In this document: piece by piece, positions 24,846-35,286 of the stretch | Layout: every line of letters starts with the position of its first letter | Position numbering within the stretch: position 1 is the first letter of the stretch | Assembly (NCBI GenBank): GCA_051883455.1 | Contig: JBJETT010000007.1 | Location: 1 to 64,000 of the forward strand | DNA: 64,000 bases | Origin: HGM11368 sp051883455 | GTDB taxonomy: Bacteria; Bacillota; Clostridia; Christensenellales; UBA3700 | Direction: 5' to 3' | The notes under the pieces: model-generated | The model's input: only the letters and a program-made list of their open reading frames with translations | What the model was told of the DNA's origin: nothing | Database searches by the model: none | Translations under genes and position numbers: made by a program

Positions 24846-24893
24846 AAGACCCCTAGATAGACTTTAGGGTTTGTCAAATAAATAATAATCGGC

Positions 24894-24907
24894 ACGACAA
24901 TTGTCGT
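24894..24907. promoter_or_regulatory. Perfect 14-bp palindrome ahead of purB
   Basis: ACGACAATTGTCGT is a perfect palindrome in the purA-purB gap, just upstream of the purB ribosome site. It could be an operator or a small hairpin. No matching promoter is obvious. Confidence 0.35.
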
Positions 24908-24926
24908 CGCCAACAAGGAGAACGCA

Positions 24927-26342
24927 ATGACTCAACAATACCAAAGCCCACTCGCATCACGCTACGCATCCGACTATATGCTCGGACTGTTTTCTCAAGA
25001 CACTAGGTACACTACGTGGCGAAAGCTGTGGGTTGCACTTGCCAAGGCGGAGCAAAGAGAGGGACTTGATATCGGCGACGAGCAAATATCTCAATTAGAG
25101 CAACATATTAGCGATATCGACTACGAGTGCGTGGCTGAGAGAGAGAAACAAGTAAGACACGACGTCATGGCTCACGTCTACGCATACGGCAAGGTAGCAC
25201 CTTTGGCTGCGGGCATAATTCATCTCGGGGCGACGAGCTGCTACGTCACCGACAACGCCGATTTGATTATCTATCGCGACGCGCTTAGATACGTGAGAGA
25301 GCAACTTCTATTAGTTATTGCCAACCTGAGCGATTTTGCAGACCGATACAAGGGAGTTCCTACTCTCGGATATACCCACTATCAACCGGCACAGCTCACC
25401 ACGGTGGGCAAGCGAGCAACGCTATGGATACAAGACTTCGTGTCCGACTTGGAGCAAGTCGACTACGTGCTCGGGCAAATCAAGTTTTTGGGTTGCAGAG
25501 GCACTACGGGCACCGAAGCCAGCTTTTTGGATTTGTTCGACGGCGACGAAGACAAGATTGACTCGATGAACGCTTATATTGCCAAGCAGTTTGGTTTTGA
25601 CGCTAGTTTTGACGTATGCGGACAAACCTATCCGCGCAAGACCGACAGCTTGATACTCGACTGCTTGTCGGCGATAGCGCAGACCGCCTATCGTATGGCC
25701 AACGATATTAGACTTTTGCAACACGATAGACAAGTGGAAGAGCCTTTTGAAAAAAATCAAATCGGCTCGTCGGCAATGGCATACAAACGCAACCCTATGC
25801 GTAGCGAGCGTATATGCTCGCTGTCGAGATACCTCATAACAGACGCACTCAACGCTCATCTTACAGCGTCGGTGCAATGGTTGGAGCGCACTTTGGACGA
25901 CTCGGCTAATCGCAGAATATCAATGCCCGAAGGTTTTTTGTGCGCCGATTCTATACTGAGATTGTGCCAAAACGTCACAGACGGACTCGTGGTAAATACC
26001 AAGGTTATAGATAAGGCGGTGAGAGAATATCTACCTTTTATCGCCACCGAAAACATAATGATGGAAGGCGTCAAAAAGGGCGGCGACCGTCAACAAATAC
26101 ACGAAATAATACGCACTTGCTCTATGCAGGCGACCGCTAAAATGAAGGATGGGGGCGAGTGCGATTTGTTGCAAAGGCTGGCGGACAATCCAAGCCTCGG
26201 CTTGTCTGCTCAAGAGTTAGATAATTTGCTTGACCCTAAGGCTTATACGGGTAGAAGCGAAAGGCAAGTAGAAATTTATCTTGCCAAAATCAAACCTTTG
26301 ATAGAGGGCTTGACAAGAACTAAGACGGAAATCAACGTGTGA
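24927..26342 (+). CDS. purB: Adenylosuccinate lyase
   Basis: The 471-residue enzyme removes fumarate from adenylosuccinate and SAICAR. It belongs to the fumarase/aspartase superfamily. The signature loop SSAMAYKRNPMRSE is present, as are LGATSCYVTDNADL and the TLGYTHYQPAQ histidine region. The length is close to the animal-type PurB form. The stop is TGA, confirming standard use of that codon. guaA begins seven bases later. Confidence 0.96.
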   Translation: MTQQYQSPLASRYASDYMLGLFSQDTRYTTWRKLWVALAKAEQREGLDIGDEQISQLEQHISDIDYECVAEREKQVRHDVMAHVYAYGKVAPLAAGIIHLGATSCYVTDNADLIIYRDALRYVREQLLLVIANLSDFADRYKGVPTLGYTHYQPAQLTTVGKRATLWIQDFVSDLEQVDYVLGQIKFLGCRGTTGTEASFLDLFDGDEDKIDSMNAYIAKQFGFDASFDVCGQTYPRKTDSLILDCLSAIAQTAYRMANDIRLLQHDRQVEEPFEKNQIGSSAMAYKRNPMRSERICSLSRYLITDALNAHLTASVQWLERTLDDSANRRISMPEGFLCADSILRLCQNVTDGLVVNTKVIDKAVREYLPFIATENIMMEGVKKGGDRQQIHEIIRTCSMQATAKMKDGGECDLLQRLADNPSLGLSAQELDNLLDPKAYTGRSERQVEIYLAKIKPLIEGLTRTKTEINV

Positions 26343-26349
26343 GGGCAAT

Positions 26350-27891
26350 ATGGACAATCAAAAGATACTAATTCTCAATTTTGGCGGTCAGTACGACCAA
26401 CTCATAGCTCGAAGAGTGAGAGAATGCGGGGTGTACTGCGAAGTCAAGCCGTTTGATATGAATATAGAAGAAATCAAGCGTTTTGACCCTATCGGCATAA
26501 TCTTTACGGGTGGACCGCAGAGCGTGTACAAGGCGCAATCGCCTCACCCCGACGAGAGAGTGTTTGAGCTAGGCGTGCCTATTTTGGGTATATGCTACGG
26601 CTGTCAGCTACTCGCTCATCATCTCGGTGGACAAGTAATAGAAGCCAAGAGCGATTCTTCGGCAGAGTACGGCAAAACGACCACATACTTTGACACGACT
26701 TGCGACATTTTCGACGGCGTAGAGCCTTGCGGAATAAGCTGGATGAGCCACGGCGACTATATGGCTAAGGTGCCTGACGGCTTCGTGCTCACCGCCAAGT
26801 CGGACAAGTGTCCTAACGTGGGTATAGCCGATCCTATTCGCAAATTTTTCGGCGTGCAATTCCACCCCGAAGTCAATCACACACAAGACGGCAAAAAGAT
26901 GATACGCAACTTTTTGTACAAGGTTTGCGGTGCTAAGGGCGATTGGACTATGGAAAATTACGCCAAAGTTGCCGTTGACGCAATAAGAAAGAAGGTAGGC
27001 GACAAGCGAGTTTTGTTGGCTTTGTCGGGAGGAGTAGACTCCTCGGTTGCGGCGGCATTGTTTGCCGAAGCGGTTGGCAAGCAACTCACTTGCGTATTCG
27101 TCGACCACGGACTTTTGAGGAAGAACGAGCGTCAAGAGGTGCAACAAGCATTTAGCAAATGGGATATCAATCTCATCACCGTAGACGCCGAAAAGAGATT
27201 TCTCGACGCATTGAGCGGAGTGAGTGACCCCGAGCGTAAACGCAAGATAATCGGCGAAGAGTTTATTAGAGTATTCGAGCAAGAGGGCAAAAAGATAGGT
27301 AGCGTAGACTTTTTGGCGCAAGGCACGATTTACCCCGACGTCATCGAGTCGGGCAAAGGCGAAGCCGAAACGATAAAGAGCCACCACAACGTGGGCGGAT
27401 TACCCGACTTTGTAGACTTTAAGGAGATAATAGAACCACTAAGAATGCTCTTTAAGGACGAGGTCAGACAACTAGGTAGAGAGCTTGGTTTACCTGAATA
27501 TCTCGTATCACGTCAGCCATTCCCGGGACCGGGCTTAGCAATAAGAATTATCGGAGAAATAACCAAAGAAAAACTTGAGATTTTGCGTGACGCCGACTTG
27601 ATATTCAGACAAGAAGCGGAGAAGGCGGGCCTGCAAGACAAGATGAGTCAATACTTTGCAGTGCTTACCAATATGCGTTCGGTGGGGGTAATGGGCGACG
27701 GAAGAAGCTACGACTACGCTATTGCCTTGCGTTCGGTGACTACCGACGACTTTATGACGGCGGATTGGACGAGGATACCGTACGAAGTGCTAGATAGAGT
27801 TTCGGTACGTATCGTCAACGAAGTGGCTCACGTCAATAGAGTGCTGTACGATATTACCAGCAAACCGCCTGCAACGGTGGAATTCGAATAA
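26350..27891 (+). CDS. guaA: GMP synthase (glutamine-hydrolysing)
   Basis: The 513-residue enzyme aminates XMP with ammonia from glutamine. The class I amidotransferase domain has the nucleophile Cys in GICYGCQ, and FHPEVNHT supplies His and Glu. The ATP pyrophosphatase loop LSGGVDSSV and the C-terminal dimerisation domain (SRQPFPGPGLAIRI, ending SKPPATVEFE) are complete. It is one of six glutamine amidotransferases encoded between 15859 and 32068. Confidence 0.97.
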   Translation: MDNQKILILNFGGQYDQLIARRVRECGVYCEVKPFDMNIEEIKRFDPIGIIFTGGPQSVYKAQSPHPDERVFELGVPILGICYGCQLLAHHLGGQVIEAKSDSSAEYGKTTTYFDTTCDIFDGVEPCGISWMSHGDYMAKVPDGFVLTAKSDKCPNVGIADPIRKFFGVQFHPEVNHTQDGKKMIRNFLYKVCGAKGDWTMENYAKVAVDAIRKKVGDKRVLLALSGGVDSSVAAALFAEAVGKQLTCVFVDHGLLRKNERQEVQQAFSKWDINLITVDAEKRFLDALSGVSDPERKRKIIGEEFIRVFEQEGKKIGSVDFLAQGTIYPDVIESGKGEAETIKSHHNVGGLPDFVDFKEIIEPLRMLFKDEVRQLGRELGLPEYLVSRQPFPGPGLAIRIIGEITKEKLEILRDADLIFRQEAEKAGLQDKMSQYFAVLTNMRSVGVMGDGRSYDYAIALRSVTTDDFMTADWTRIPYEVLDRVSVRIVNEVAHVNRVLYDITSKPPATVEFE

Positions 27892-27915
27892 AAAATACTT
27901 TTACGAGGTGAAAAA

Positions 27916-29529
27916 ATGACTAGATATATATTTGTAACGGGCGGTGTAGTTTCGGGACTTGGCAAAGGCATAACGGCAGCCTCCTTGGGTAGGCTTCTCA
28001 AGGCGAGAGGACTCAAAGTTGCAGCCCAAAAGCTTGACCCGTATATCAACGTTGACCCCGGCACGATGAGTCCGTATCAACACGGCGAAGTATACGTGAC
28101 CGAAGACGGAGCCGAGACCGACCTCGACCTAGGACACTACGAGAGATTTATCGACGAGGACCTCAACAAGTATTCCAACCTCACCACGGGCAAGGTGTAT
28201 TGGAACGTCCTCAACAAGGAGCGTAGGGGAGAATACCTCGGCTCGACGGTGCAAGTAATTCCACACGTCACCAACGAAATCAAAGAATTCGTATATAGAG
28301 TAGGCAAACAAACAGATGCCGACGTGGTTATCACCGAGATAGGCGGTACTATCGGCGATATCGAATCACAACCTTTCTTGGAAGCGGTAAGACAAATATC
28401 GCTCGAAGTAGGCAGAGAAAATTCGCTGTTTATACACGTCACACTCGTGCCTTATATCAAGGGTTCGGACGAGCACAAATCCAAGCCAACCCAACACTCG
28501 GTCAAAGAGTTGCAGGGTATGGGTATCAACCCCGACATCATCGTTCTTAGAGCCGACGAGCCTTTGGAAAAGGAAATCTTCAACAAAATCGCACTCTTTT
28601 GCAACGTAACGCCCGATTGCGTAATCGAAAACCTTACCTTGCCTAACTTGTACGAAGCACCGCTTATGTTGGAGAAATCGGGCTTTTCGCAAGTGGTATG
28701 CAGAAGATTGCGACTCGACACCCCGGAGCCTAACTTGGGCGAGTGGGAAGACATGATAGACAAAATCAAAAATAGAAGCACTAGCGTCACCATTGCGCTA
28801 GTTGGCAAATATGTCAAACTTCACGACGCGTATCTATCGGTAGCCGAGGCTTTGCGACATGCAGGCTACGACTACGGCGCCAAAGTCAACGTCAAGTGGG
28901 TAGATTCGGAGTTTATTACCGAGTCCAACGTAGCGCAAGAGTTGGGTGATGTAGACGGCGTAATAGTGCCCGGCGGCTTTGGCGATAGAGGCATAGAAGG
29001 TATGATAACCGCAGTCAAATATGCAAGACAAAACGGCATGCCTCTATTCGGCATTTGTCTTGGTATGCAAATCGCCGTTATAGAATACGCTCGCAACGTG
29101 TTGGGTATAGTAGACGCCAATTCGGGCGAGTTTGACGAACTGTGCAAAAACAAGGTCATTGATTTTATGCCGGGTCAAAGTGACGACATAGACAAGGGCG
29201 GAACGCTACGTCTAGGCAGTTATCCTTGCGTTATCGAGGACGGCACGACGATGAAGAGGTGCTACGGTCAAGACGTAATCAACGAACGCCACCGCCATCG
29301 TTACGAGTTCAACAACGATTATAGACAAGCCTTCCAAGACGGCGGGCTGACTCTATCGGGGTTGTCGCCTGACGGCAGATTGGTCGAGACGGTCGAACTT
29401 ACCGATAGACCTTTTTACGTAGGCGTTCAATACCACCCTGAGTTCAAGAGCAGACCAAACCATCCACACCCACTTTTCAAAGGCTTTATCAAAGCGTCGA
29501 TAAATTTTGGCTCGGAGGCAAAGAGATGA
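27916..29529 (+). CDS. pyrG: CTP synthase
   Basis: The 537-residue enzyme aminates UTP to CTP. Its synthetase domain starts with FVTGGVVSGLGKGITAASLG, followed by DPYINVDPGTMSPYQHGEVYV. The glutaminase domain has Cys in FGICLGMQ and His/Glu in QYHPEFKSRPN. The length is standard. It overlaps purF by 4 bp (ATGA), indicating translational coupling of a pyrimidine and a purine gene. Confidence 0.97.
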   Translation: MTRYIFVTGGVVSGLGKGITAASLGRLLKARGLKVAAQKLDPYINVDPGTMSPYQHGEVYVTEDGAETDLDLGHYERFIDEDLNKYSNLTTGKVYWNVLNKERRGEYLGSTVQVIPHVTNEIKEFVYRVGKQTDADVVITEIGGTIGDIESQPFLEAVRQISLEVGRENSLFIHVTLVPYIKGSDEHKSKPTQHSVKELQGMGINPDIIVLRADEPLEKEIFNKIALFCNVTPDCVIENLTLPNLYEAPLMLEKSGFSQVVCRRLRLDTPEPNLGEWEDMIDKIKNRSTSVTIALVGKYVKLHDAYLSVAEALRHAGYDYGAKVNVKWVDSEFITESNVAQELGDVDGVIVPGGFGDRGIEGMITAVKYARQNGMPLFGICLGMQIAVIEYARNVLGIVDANSGEFDELCKNKVIDFMPGQSDDIDKGGTLRLGSYPCVIEDGTTMKRCYGQDVINERHRHRYEFNNDYRQAFQDGGLTLSGLSPDGRLVETVELTDRPFYVGVQYHPEFKSRPNHPHPLFKGFIKASINFGSEAKR

Positions 29530-30965
29530 GTTTGCATGAAGAATGCGGAGTGTTCGGCATAATATCGCCTACGCGCAAAAACGTGGCTAACGTAGCTTAC
29601 TACGGACTTTACGCCCTTCAACACCGCGGACAAGAGAGTGCGGGTATCGTAGTAAACGACGACGGCTTATTCTATTCGCACAAAGACGTGGGATTGGTGA
29701 GCGAGGTCTTTTCTAAGGACAAACTCGACGTGCTCCCGCAAGGCACTATGGCTGTGGGACACGTCAGATACGGCACTACGGGAGCGTCGACTCGCAACAA
29801 CTGTCAGCCTATCGAGGTCAATCACCAAAAGGGAAGATTGGCAATAGCTCACAATGGCAACCTTAGCAACGCTTTTGCCTTGCGCAATAGATTGGAGCTT
29901 GGCGGTGCGATATTCCACACGACTTCCGACACCGAAACGATAGCCTATATCGTGACGGGAGCAAGACTTAGAGCAGGCTCGATAGAGCAAGCCGTCAGTC
30001 TCGCAATGGACGAGCTGGAAGGCGCCTATTCTCTCGTGCTTATGTCGGCTACCAAGCTTATCGCGGTGCGAGATCCTCACGGCTTTAGACCGCTATGCTT
30101 TGGCAAGACGGCGGACGGAAGTTGGGTAGTTGCTTCGGAGAGTTGCGCATTGGGCGCAGTGGGCGCGGAATTCGTCAGAGACGTAGCACCCGGAGAAATG
30201 TTGGTATTTAGCGACGGCGAAGTCAAATCTTATACAGAGCATTGCGCCTCCAAACCGCGCAAGACGTGCATATTCGAACATATTTATTTTGCTCGTCCCG
30301 ATTCCGTCATAGACGGAGTATCAGTGCAACAAGCAAGGATTAGGGCGGGAGCAATACTTGCCGAGCGCTATCCCGTCGACGCCGACGTGGTGATAGGCGT
30401 ACCCGATTCGGGGCTTGACGCCGCACTTGGATATGCTATGCAATCGGGCATACCTTACGGAATAGGACTTATCAAAAACAAGTATATCGGCAGAACTTTT
30501 ATCTCGCCGTCCAAGGCAGATAGACTAGACAAGGTGCGTATCAAGTTGTCACCCGTCAAGCAAGCTATCGAGGGCAAGAGAGTGGTGCTGATAGACGACT
30601 CTATCGTGCGTGGCACTACCAGCAAAAGAATAGCGGAATTGTTGTGGGAAGCGGGCGCAAAAGAAATACATATGCGCATATCCGCGCCACCGTTTTTGTA
30701 TCCTTGCTATTACGGCACGGACATAGACTCGCAACAACACCTCATTGCTTGCAAGCACTCCGTGCAAGAGATAGCCGATATGATAGGAGTGACGTCTCTG
30801 GGATATCTCCCGATAGAACAATTGGCACAGCTTGTAGGTAGCGACGAGTATTGCTCGGCTTGCTTTGACGGCAAGTACGCTACGAGCGTGCCCGACGAGG
30901 GCGACAAAAATCGCTTCGAGCAAAAATTGTCGGAGAAAAAATCTTCGCACAAAACCGACAAATAA
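29526..30965 (+). CDS. purF: Amidophosphoribosyltransferase
   Basis: The 479-residue enzyme performs the committed purine step, PRPP plus glutamine to phosphoribosylamine. The nucleophile Cys follows a short propeptide (MSLHEECGVFGI), as in Bacillus PurF. GHVRYGTTG and HNGNLSNA are amidotransferase motifs, and VVLIDDSIVRGTT is the PRPP-binding loop. Cysteines near the C-terminus (EYCSACFDG and others) suggest the 4Fe-4S cluster of the Bacillus-type enzyme. It is spaced 14 bp before carA. Confidence 0.96.
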   Translation: MSLHEECGVFGIISPTRKNVANVAYYGLYALQHRGQESAGIVVNDDGLFYSHKDVGLVSEVFSKDKLDVLPQGTMAVGHVRYGTTGASTRNNCQPIEVNHQKGRLAIAHNGNLSNAFALRNRLELGGAIFHTTSDTETIAYIVTGARLRAGSIEQAVSLAMDELEGAYSLVLMSATKLIAVRDPHGFRPLCFGKTADGSWVVASESCALGAVGAEFVRDVAPGEMLVFSDGEVKSYTEHCASKPRKTCIFEHIYFARPDSVIDGVSVQQARIRAGAILAERYPVDADVVIGVPDSGLDAALGYAMQSGIPYGIGLIKNKYIGRTFISPSKADRLDKVRIKLSPVKQAIEGKRVVLIDDSIVRGTTSKRIAELLWEAGAKEIHMRISAPPFLYPCYYGTDIDSQQHLIACKHSVQEIADMIGVTSLGYLPIEQLAQLVGSDEYCSACFDGKYATSVPDEGDKNRFEQKLSEKKSSHKTDK

Positions 30966-30979
30966 CATACGAGGAATAT

Positions 30980-32068
30980 ATGCAACCATTTGACAAACAA
31001 CTTATTATCGAGGACGGCAGTAGATATTTTGGATATTCCTTTGGCTACGACGGCGACGTGGTGAGCGAATTGGTGTTCAATACGTCAATGGTGGGATACC
31101 AAGAGATTATCTCCGACCCGTCCTATACCTACCAAACGGTAGTAATGAGTTATCCTCTCATAGGCAACTACGGTATCAACGACGACGACTTCGAGACGGC
31201 TACGCCAACGATTAGCGGACTAGTGGTGAGAGATTACAACGATTTGCCTTCCAACTTTAGGAGTAGCAAGACGCTGGGACAAACCATGCAGGAGTACGGC
31301 ATCGTCGGCATCTACGGCGTGGATACAAGAAAAATAGTACGTTCTATCCGCGACCTCGGCAGTATGCGTTGTCTTATCACTTCGGTGGATACGAGCGTAG
31401 GAGAGGGACTTGAGATAATACGCAATACCCCTATCGCTACCGATGCAGTTGCCAAAGTCAGTCGCAAGCAAGAGCAAAGATATTTTGTAGACGGCGACTT
31501 GCATATTGTGGCGATAGACTGCGGTATCAAGCAAAATATTATCAGGTCGTTCAACGCTAGGGGAATAGACGTGACGGTGGTATCTTGGAACACGACTGCC
31601 AGCCGTATTCAAGAACTCAACCCCGACGGAGTATTTATCTCCAACGGCCCCGGCGACCCAACCGACGTCAAAGCGACGATATCTACGATCAAGAGTCTTA
31701 TCGGACAATATCCTATATTCGGCATTTGCCTAGGACATCAAATAATTGCGCTTGCCTACGGTGGCAAGACGTACAAACTAAAATTCGGACATCGCGGTGG
31801 CAATCATCCCGTCAAAAATCTCGTCACCGACCATATAGAAATCACTTCCCAAAACCATTCGTACGCGGTGGATAGGGATAGTCTGCAAGGCACGGGGCTA
31901 GAAGTTACCCACGTCAACTTGCTCGACGGCACGGTTGAGGGCATGCGTAACTTGCGCGACAAAGTGTTTAGCGTGCAATACCATCCCGAGAGTGCTCCCG
32001 GACCAAACGACAGCGGCTATCTATTCGACGGATTTATAGCCACCGTCAAGGAGAACAAAAATGCCTAA
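30980..32068 (+). CDS. carA: Carbamoyl-phosphate synthase small (glutaminase) subunit
   Basis: The 362-residue subunit hydrolyses glutamine and passes ammonia to CarB. The N-terminal domain includes EDGSRYFGYSFG and FNTSMVGYQEIISDPSY. The class I amidotransferase triad is visible as Cys in FGICLGHQ and His/Glu in QYHPESAPGPND. It overlaps carB by 8 bp. Together they supply carbamoyl phosphate for arginine and pyrimidines; no pyr or arg biosynthetic genes other than pyrG are in the window. Confidence 0.97.
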   Translation: MQPFDKQLIIEDGSRYFGYSFGYDGDVVSELVFNTSMVGYQEIISDPSYTYQTVVMSYPLIGNYGINDDDFETATPTISGLVVRDYNDLPSNFRSSKTLGQTMQEYGIVGIYGVDTRKIVRSIRDLGSMRCLITSVDTSVGEGLEIIRNTPIATDAVAKVSRKQEQRYFVDGDLHIVAIDCGIKQNIIRSFNARGIDVTVVSWNTTASRIQELNPDGVFISNGPGDPTDVKATISTIKSLIGQYPIFGICLGHQIIALAYGGKTYKLKFGHRGGNHPVKNLVTDHIEITSQNHSYAVDRDSLQGTGLEVTHVNLLDGTVEGMRNLRDKVFSVQYHPESAPGPNDSGYLFDGFIATVKENKNA

Positions 32069-35000
32069 AAGAAGCGATATCAAAAAGATTCTCGTTATAG
32101 GAAGCGGACCTATCGTCATAGGTCAAGCGGCGGAATTTGACTATGCGGGCACGCAAGCGTGTCTTGCTCTCAAAGAAGAGGGCTACGAAGTCATACTTTG
32201 CAACAGCAACCCCGCAACGATAATGACCGACACGTCCATAGCCGACAAGGTGTATATGGAGCCGCTCACACTCGAGTATATTGCCAAAATAGTGCGTTAC
32301 GAAAGACCCGACGCTATTCTTCCGGGTATTGGCGGGCAGACTGGACTCAACCTCGCTATGCAGCTGCAAAAGAAGGGCGTGCTTGCCGAGTGCCGTTGTC
32401 AATTACTCGGAACGGCGAGCGAAAGTATAGAGAGAGCCGAGGATAGAGAACTTTTCAAGGAACTATGTACCCAACTCGGCGAGCCTGTCTTGCCGTCGGA
32501 GATTGCTTGCGATATAGAGCAAGGACTGAGAATAGCCGAGGAGATAGGCTATCCCGTAGTGCTAAGACCGGCATTTACTCTCGGCGGAACGGGCGGCGGA
32601 TTTGCAGGCGACCCTCAAGAATGTGAGGCTATACTCAAAAACGCTTTGGCTCTATCTCCCGTCGGACAAGTGCTTGTAGAAAAGAGCATCAAGGGTTTCA
32701 AAGAGATAGAATACGAGGTCATAAGGGATAGCAACGATACGGCAATCACCGTCTGCAATATGGAAAACCTCGATCCTGTGGGCATTCATACGGGTGACAG
32801 TATAGTCGTATGTCCGTCTCAGACGCTCACCAACAAAGAGTATCAGCTGCTCAGAGACAGTGCCTTGAAAATAATAAGAGAGCTCAAGATAGAGGGTGGT
32901 TGCAACGTGCAGTTTGCGCTCGATCCCGACTCCTTCCAATATTATCTAATCGAGGTCAACCCGAGAGTATCTCGTTCGTCGGCTTTGGCGAGCAAGGCGA
33001 GCGGATATCCTATAGCCAGGGTATCGGCGAAGATTGCCGTGGGTATGCGCCTCGAAGAAATCGCACTTGCCAACACTTGCGCCGCATTCGAGCCTGCGCT
33101 CGACTACGTAGTCACCAAAATGCCTCGTTTTCCTTTCGACAAATTCACCGACGCCAACAACACTCTCGGCACTCAAATGAAAGCCACGGGCGAAACCATG
33201 AGCGTAGGTAGAACATTCGAGGAGAGTTTGCTCAAAGGTATTAGGTCGTTGGAGATAGGACTATATCATATCGCCAAGTCGAGTATGGACGAGATAGACA
33301 CGGAGCAATTACTCGGCTATATTGCCATAGGCACCGACGATAGAATTTACGCAATTGCGGAGCTGCTTAGAAGAAACGTCACGGTACAAAAGATTGCCGA
33401 AATTACCAAGATTGACAAGTTTTTCCTCAATGCAATCAATTCTATCGTGGCTATGGAGAGAGAGCTTATAGGCAAGCCTTTAGATATTCGGGCGCTAAAC
33501 AGTGCCAAGAAGTTGGGATTTTCCGATATCGAAATAGCAAGATTGTGGAAGATAGAGGAGCGAGAAGTCTTTGAAATGCGTAGAGACAACGCCATTCTTC
33601 CCGTCTACAAGATGATAGATACTTGTTCGTCGGAGTTCAAGAGCTACGTTCCTTACTTCTATTCTACCTACGAACAAGAAAACGAATCTATCGTGTCGGA
33701 TCGCAAGAAGATTATCGTGCTGGGTAGCGGACCTATCCGTATAGGACAGGGCGTAGAGTTTGACTATTCCACCGTCCACGCCGTCAAGACTATCAAACAA
33801 TACGGTTACGAGGCGATAGTTATCAACAACAATCCCGAAACGGTATCCACCGACTACACCACGGCTGACAAACTATACTTCGAGCCGTTGTGCGTAGAGG
33901 ACGTGCTCAATATCGTCGAGATGGAACAGCCTTTCGGCGTAATCGCCACACTCGGCGGTCAGACGGCAATCAACCTTGCCGCGCCGTTGCAAAACAGAGG
34001 CGTCAAAATTATAGGCACCGATTGCGAGGCAATAGATAGGGCGGAGAACAGAGACAGCTTCGAAAAACTACTCAAAGAACTAGGTATTCCACAGCCTAAG
34101 GGCACTGCCGTTACCAACGTCGAGGACGGAGTTAGAGCGGCAAGCGAGATAGGATATCCCGTACTCGTAAGACCTAGCTTCGTGCTAGGCGGTAGGGCAA
34201 TGCAAATAGTTGCCAAAGAAGAGGCGTTGCGCAACTACCTCAAGACGGCGGTAGAGATTGACGAAGACAAACCCGTTTTGGTAGACAAGTATATTAGAGG
34301 AAAAGAAGTAGAGGTCGACGCCGTATGCGACGGTCAAGACGTCTTCGTTCCGGGTATAATGGAACTCGTCGAGAGGACGGGCGTGCACTCGGGCGACAGT
34401 ATCAGCGTATATCCTACATTTAGCATATCCGACAAGGTCAAAGAGACCATAATAGATTACACCGTCCGTCTCGGCAAGGGCATAGGCATCGTGGGACTTT
34501 TCAATATACAGTTTATCGTAGACGACAAGGAGGACGTATATATTATCGAAGTCAATCCTCGTTCTTCGCGTACGGTACCGTTTTTGTCCAAGGCTACGAG
34601 TTATCCTTTGGCTGATATAGCAACGCTGGCTATCTTAGGCAAATCGCTCAAAGAGCAGGGTATCGATGCCGTCTATCCAAGCGAAAAGAAACGTTGGTAC
34701 GTCAAAGCGCCTGCATTTTCTTTCTCCAAGCTCAAGGGTATGGACTCCTATCTTTCCCCCGAGATGAAGTCGACGGGCGAGGCGATAGGCTACGACGACA
34801 AGCTCCATAGAGCTATGTACAAAGCCTTGATTGCTTCGGGCGTGCATATGCAAAATTACGGAACGGTGCTAGTCACTCTTGCCGACGAGGACAAAGAAGA
34901 AGCCTTGCCTCTCGTTGCGAGATTTTACAAAATGGGCTTTAATATCGAAGCCACGGTGGGCACGGCAAACTTTCTCAAAGAGCACGGCATTCGCACGAGA

Positions 35001-35240
35001 ATAAGAAGAAAGCTCAGCGAAGGCAGTCAAGAAATTCTCGATTCCATCAGGGCAGGCTACGTCAGTTACGTCATCAACACGAGAGCGGTGATGTCGGGCG
35101 TGCACTACGAGGATGGAGCGGCAATTCGCCGTTGCGCTATCGAAAACAATATAACGACGCTATCGTCGCTCGACACGGTCAAGGTTTTGCTCGACGTGTT
35201 GGAAGAGACGACGATGGGCATATCGACCATTGACGCCTAA
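32061..35240 (+). CDS. carB: Carbamoyl-phosphate synthase large subunit
   Basis: The 1059-residue subunit contains two homologous ATP-grasp halves. The first begins KKILVIGSGPIVIGQAAEFDYAGTQAC and the second KKIIVLGSGPIRIGQGVEFDYSTVHA. Both halves have GGTGGGFAG- or GGRAMQIV-type ATP loops and Glu-Asn metal motifs (IEVNPRVSRSSALASKA and IEVNPRSSRTVPFLSKA). A C-terminal MGS-like allosteric domain ends the protein. Length and domain order are complete. Confidence 0.98.
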   Translation: MPKRSDIKKILVIGSGPIVIGQAAEFDYAGTQACLALKEEGYEVILCNSNPATIMTDTSIADKVYMEPLTLEYIAKIVRYERPDAILPGIGGQTGLNLAMQLQKKGVLAECRCQLLGTASESIERAEDRELFKELCTQLGEPVLPSEIACDIEQGLRIAEEIGYPVVLRPAFTLGGTGGGFAGDPQECEAILKNALALSPVGQVLVEKSIKGFKEIEYEVIRDSNDTAITVCNMENLDPVGIHTGDSIVVCPSQTLTNKEYQLLRDSALKIIRELKIEGGCNVQFALDPDSFQYYLIEVNPRVSRSSALASKASGYPIARVSAKIAVGMRLEEIALANTCAAFEPALDYVVTKMPRFPFDKFTDANNTLGTQMKATGETMSVGRTFEESLLKGIRSLEIGLYHIAKSSMDEIDTEQLLGYIAIGTDDRIYAIAELLRRNVTVQKIAEITKIDKFFLNAINSIVAMERELIGKPLDIRALNSAKKLGFSDIEIARLWKIEEREVFEMRRDNAILPVYKMIDTCSSEFKSYVPYFYSTYEQENESIVSDRKKIIVLGSGPIRIGQGVEFDYSTVHAVKTIKQYGYEAIVINNNPETVSTDYTTADKLYFEPLCVEDVLNIVEMEQPFGVIATLGGQTAINLAAPLQNRGVKIIGTDCEAIDRAENRDSFEKLLKELGIPQPKGTAVTNVEDGVRAASEIGYPVLVRPSFVLGGRAMQIVAKEEALRNYLKTAVEIDEDKPVLVDKYIRGKEVEVDAVCDGQDVFVPGIMELVERTGVHSGDSISVYPTFSISDKVKETIIDYTVRLGKGIGIVGLFNIQFIVDDKEDVYIIEVNPRSSRTVPFLSKATSYPLADIATLAILGKSLKEQGIDAVYPSEKKRWYVKAPAFSFSKLKGMDSYLSPEMKSTGEAIGYDDKLHRAMYKALIASGVHMQNYGTVLVTLADEDKEEALPLVARFYKMGFNIEATVGTANFLKEHGIRTRIRRKLSEGSQEILDSIRAGYVSYVINTRAVMSGVHYEDGAAIRRCAIENNITTLSSLDTVKVLLDVLEETTMGISTIDA

Positions 35241-35286
35241 GGCGCGGTCGCAATATAATAACCGTTTTCGGAATAAGGAGGTATAT

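Noticed and set aside
26340..26342. Recoded TGA (alternative genetic code)
   Set aside because: TGA ends purB at the expected position and other genes use normal stops, so standard code 11 applies.
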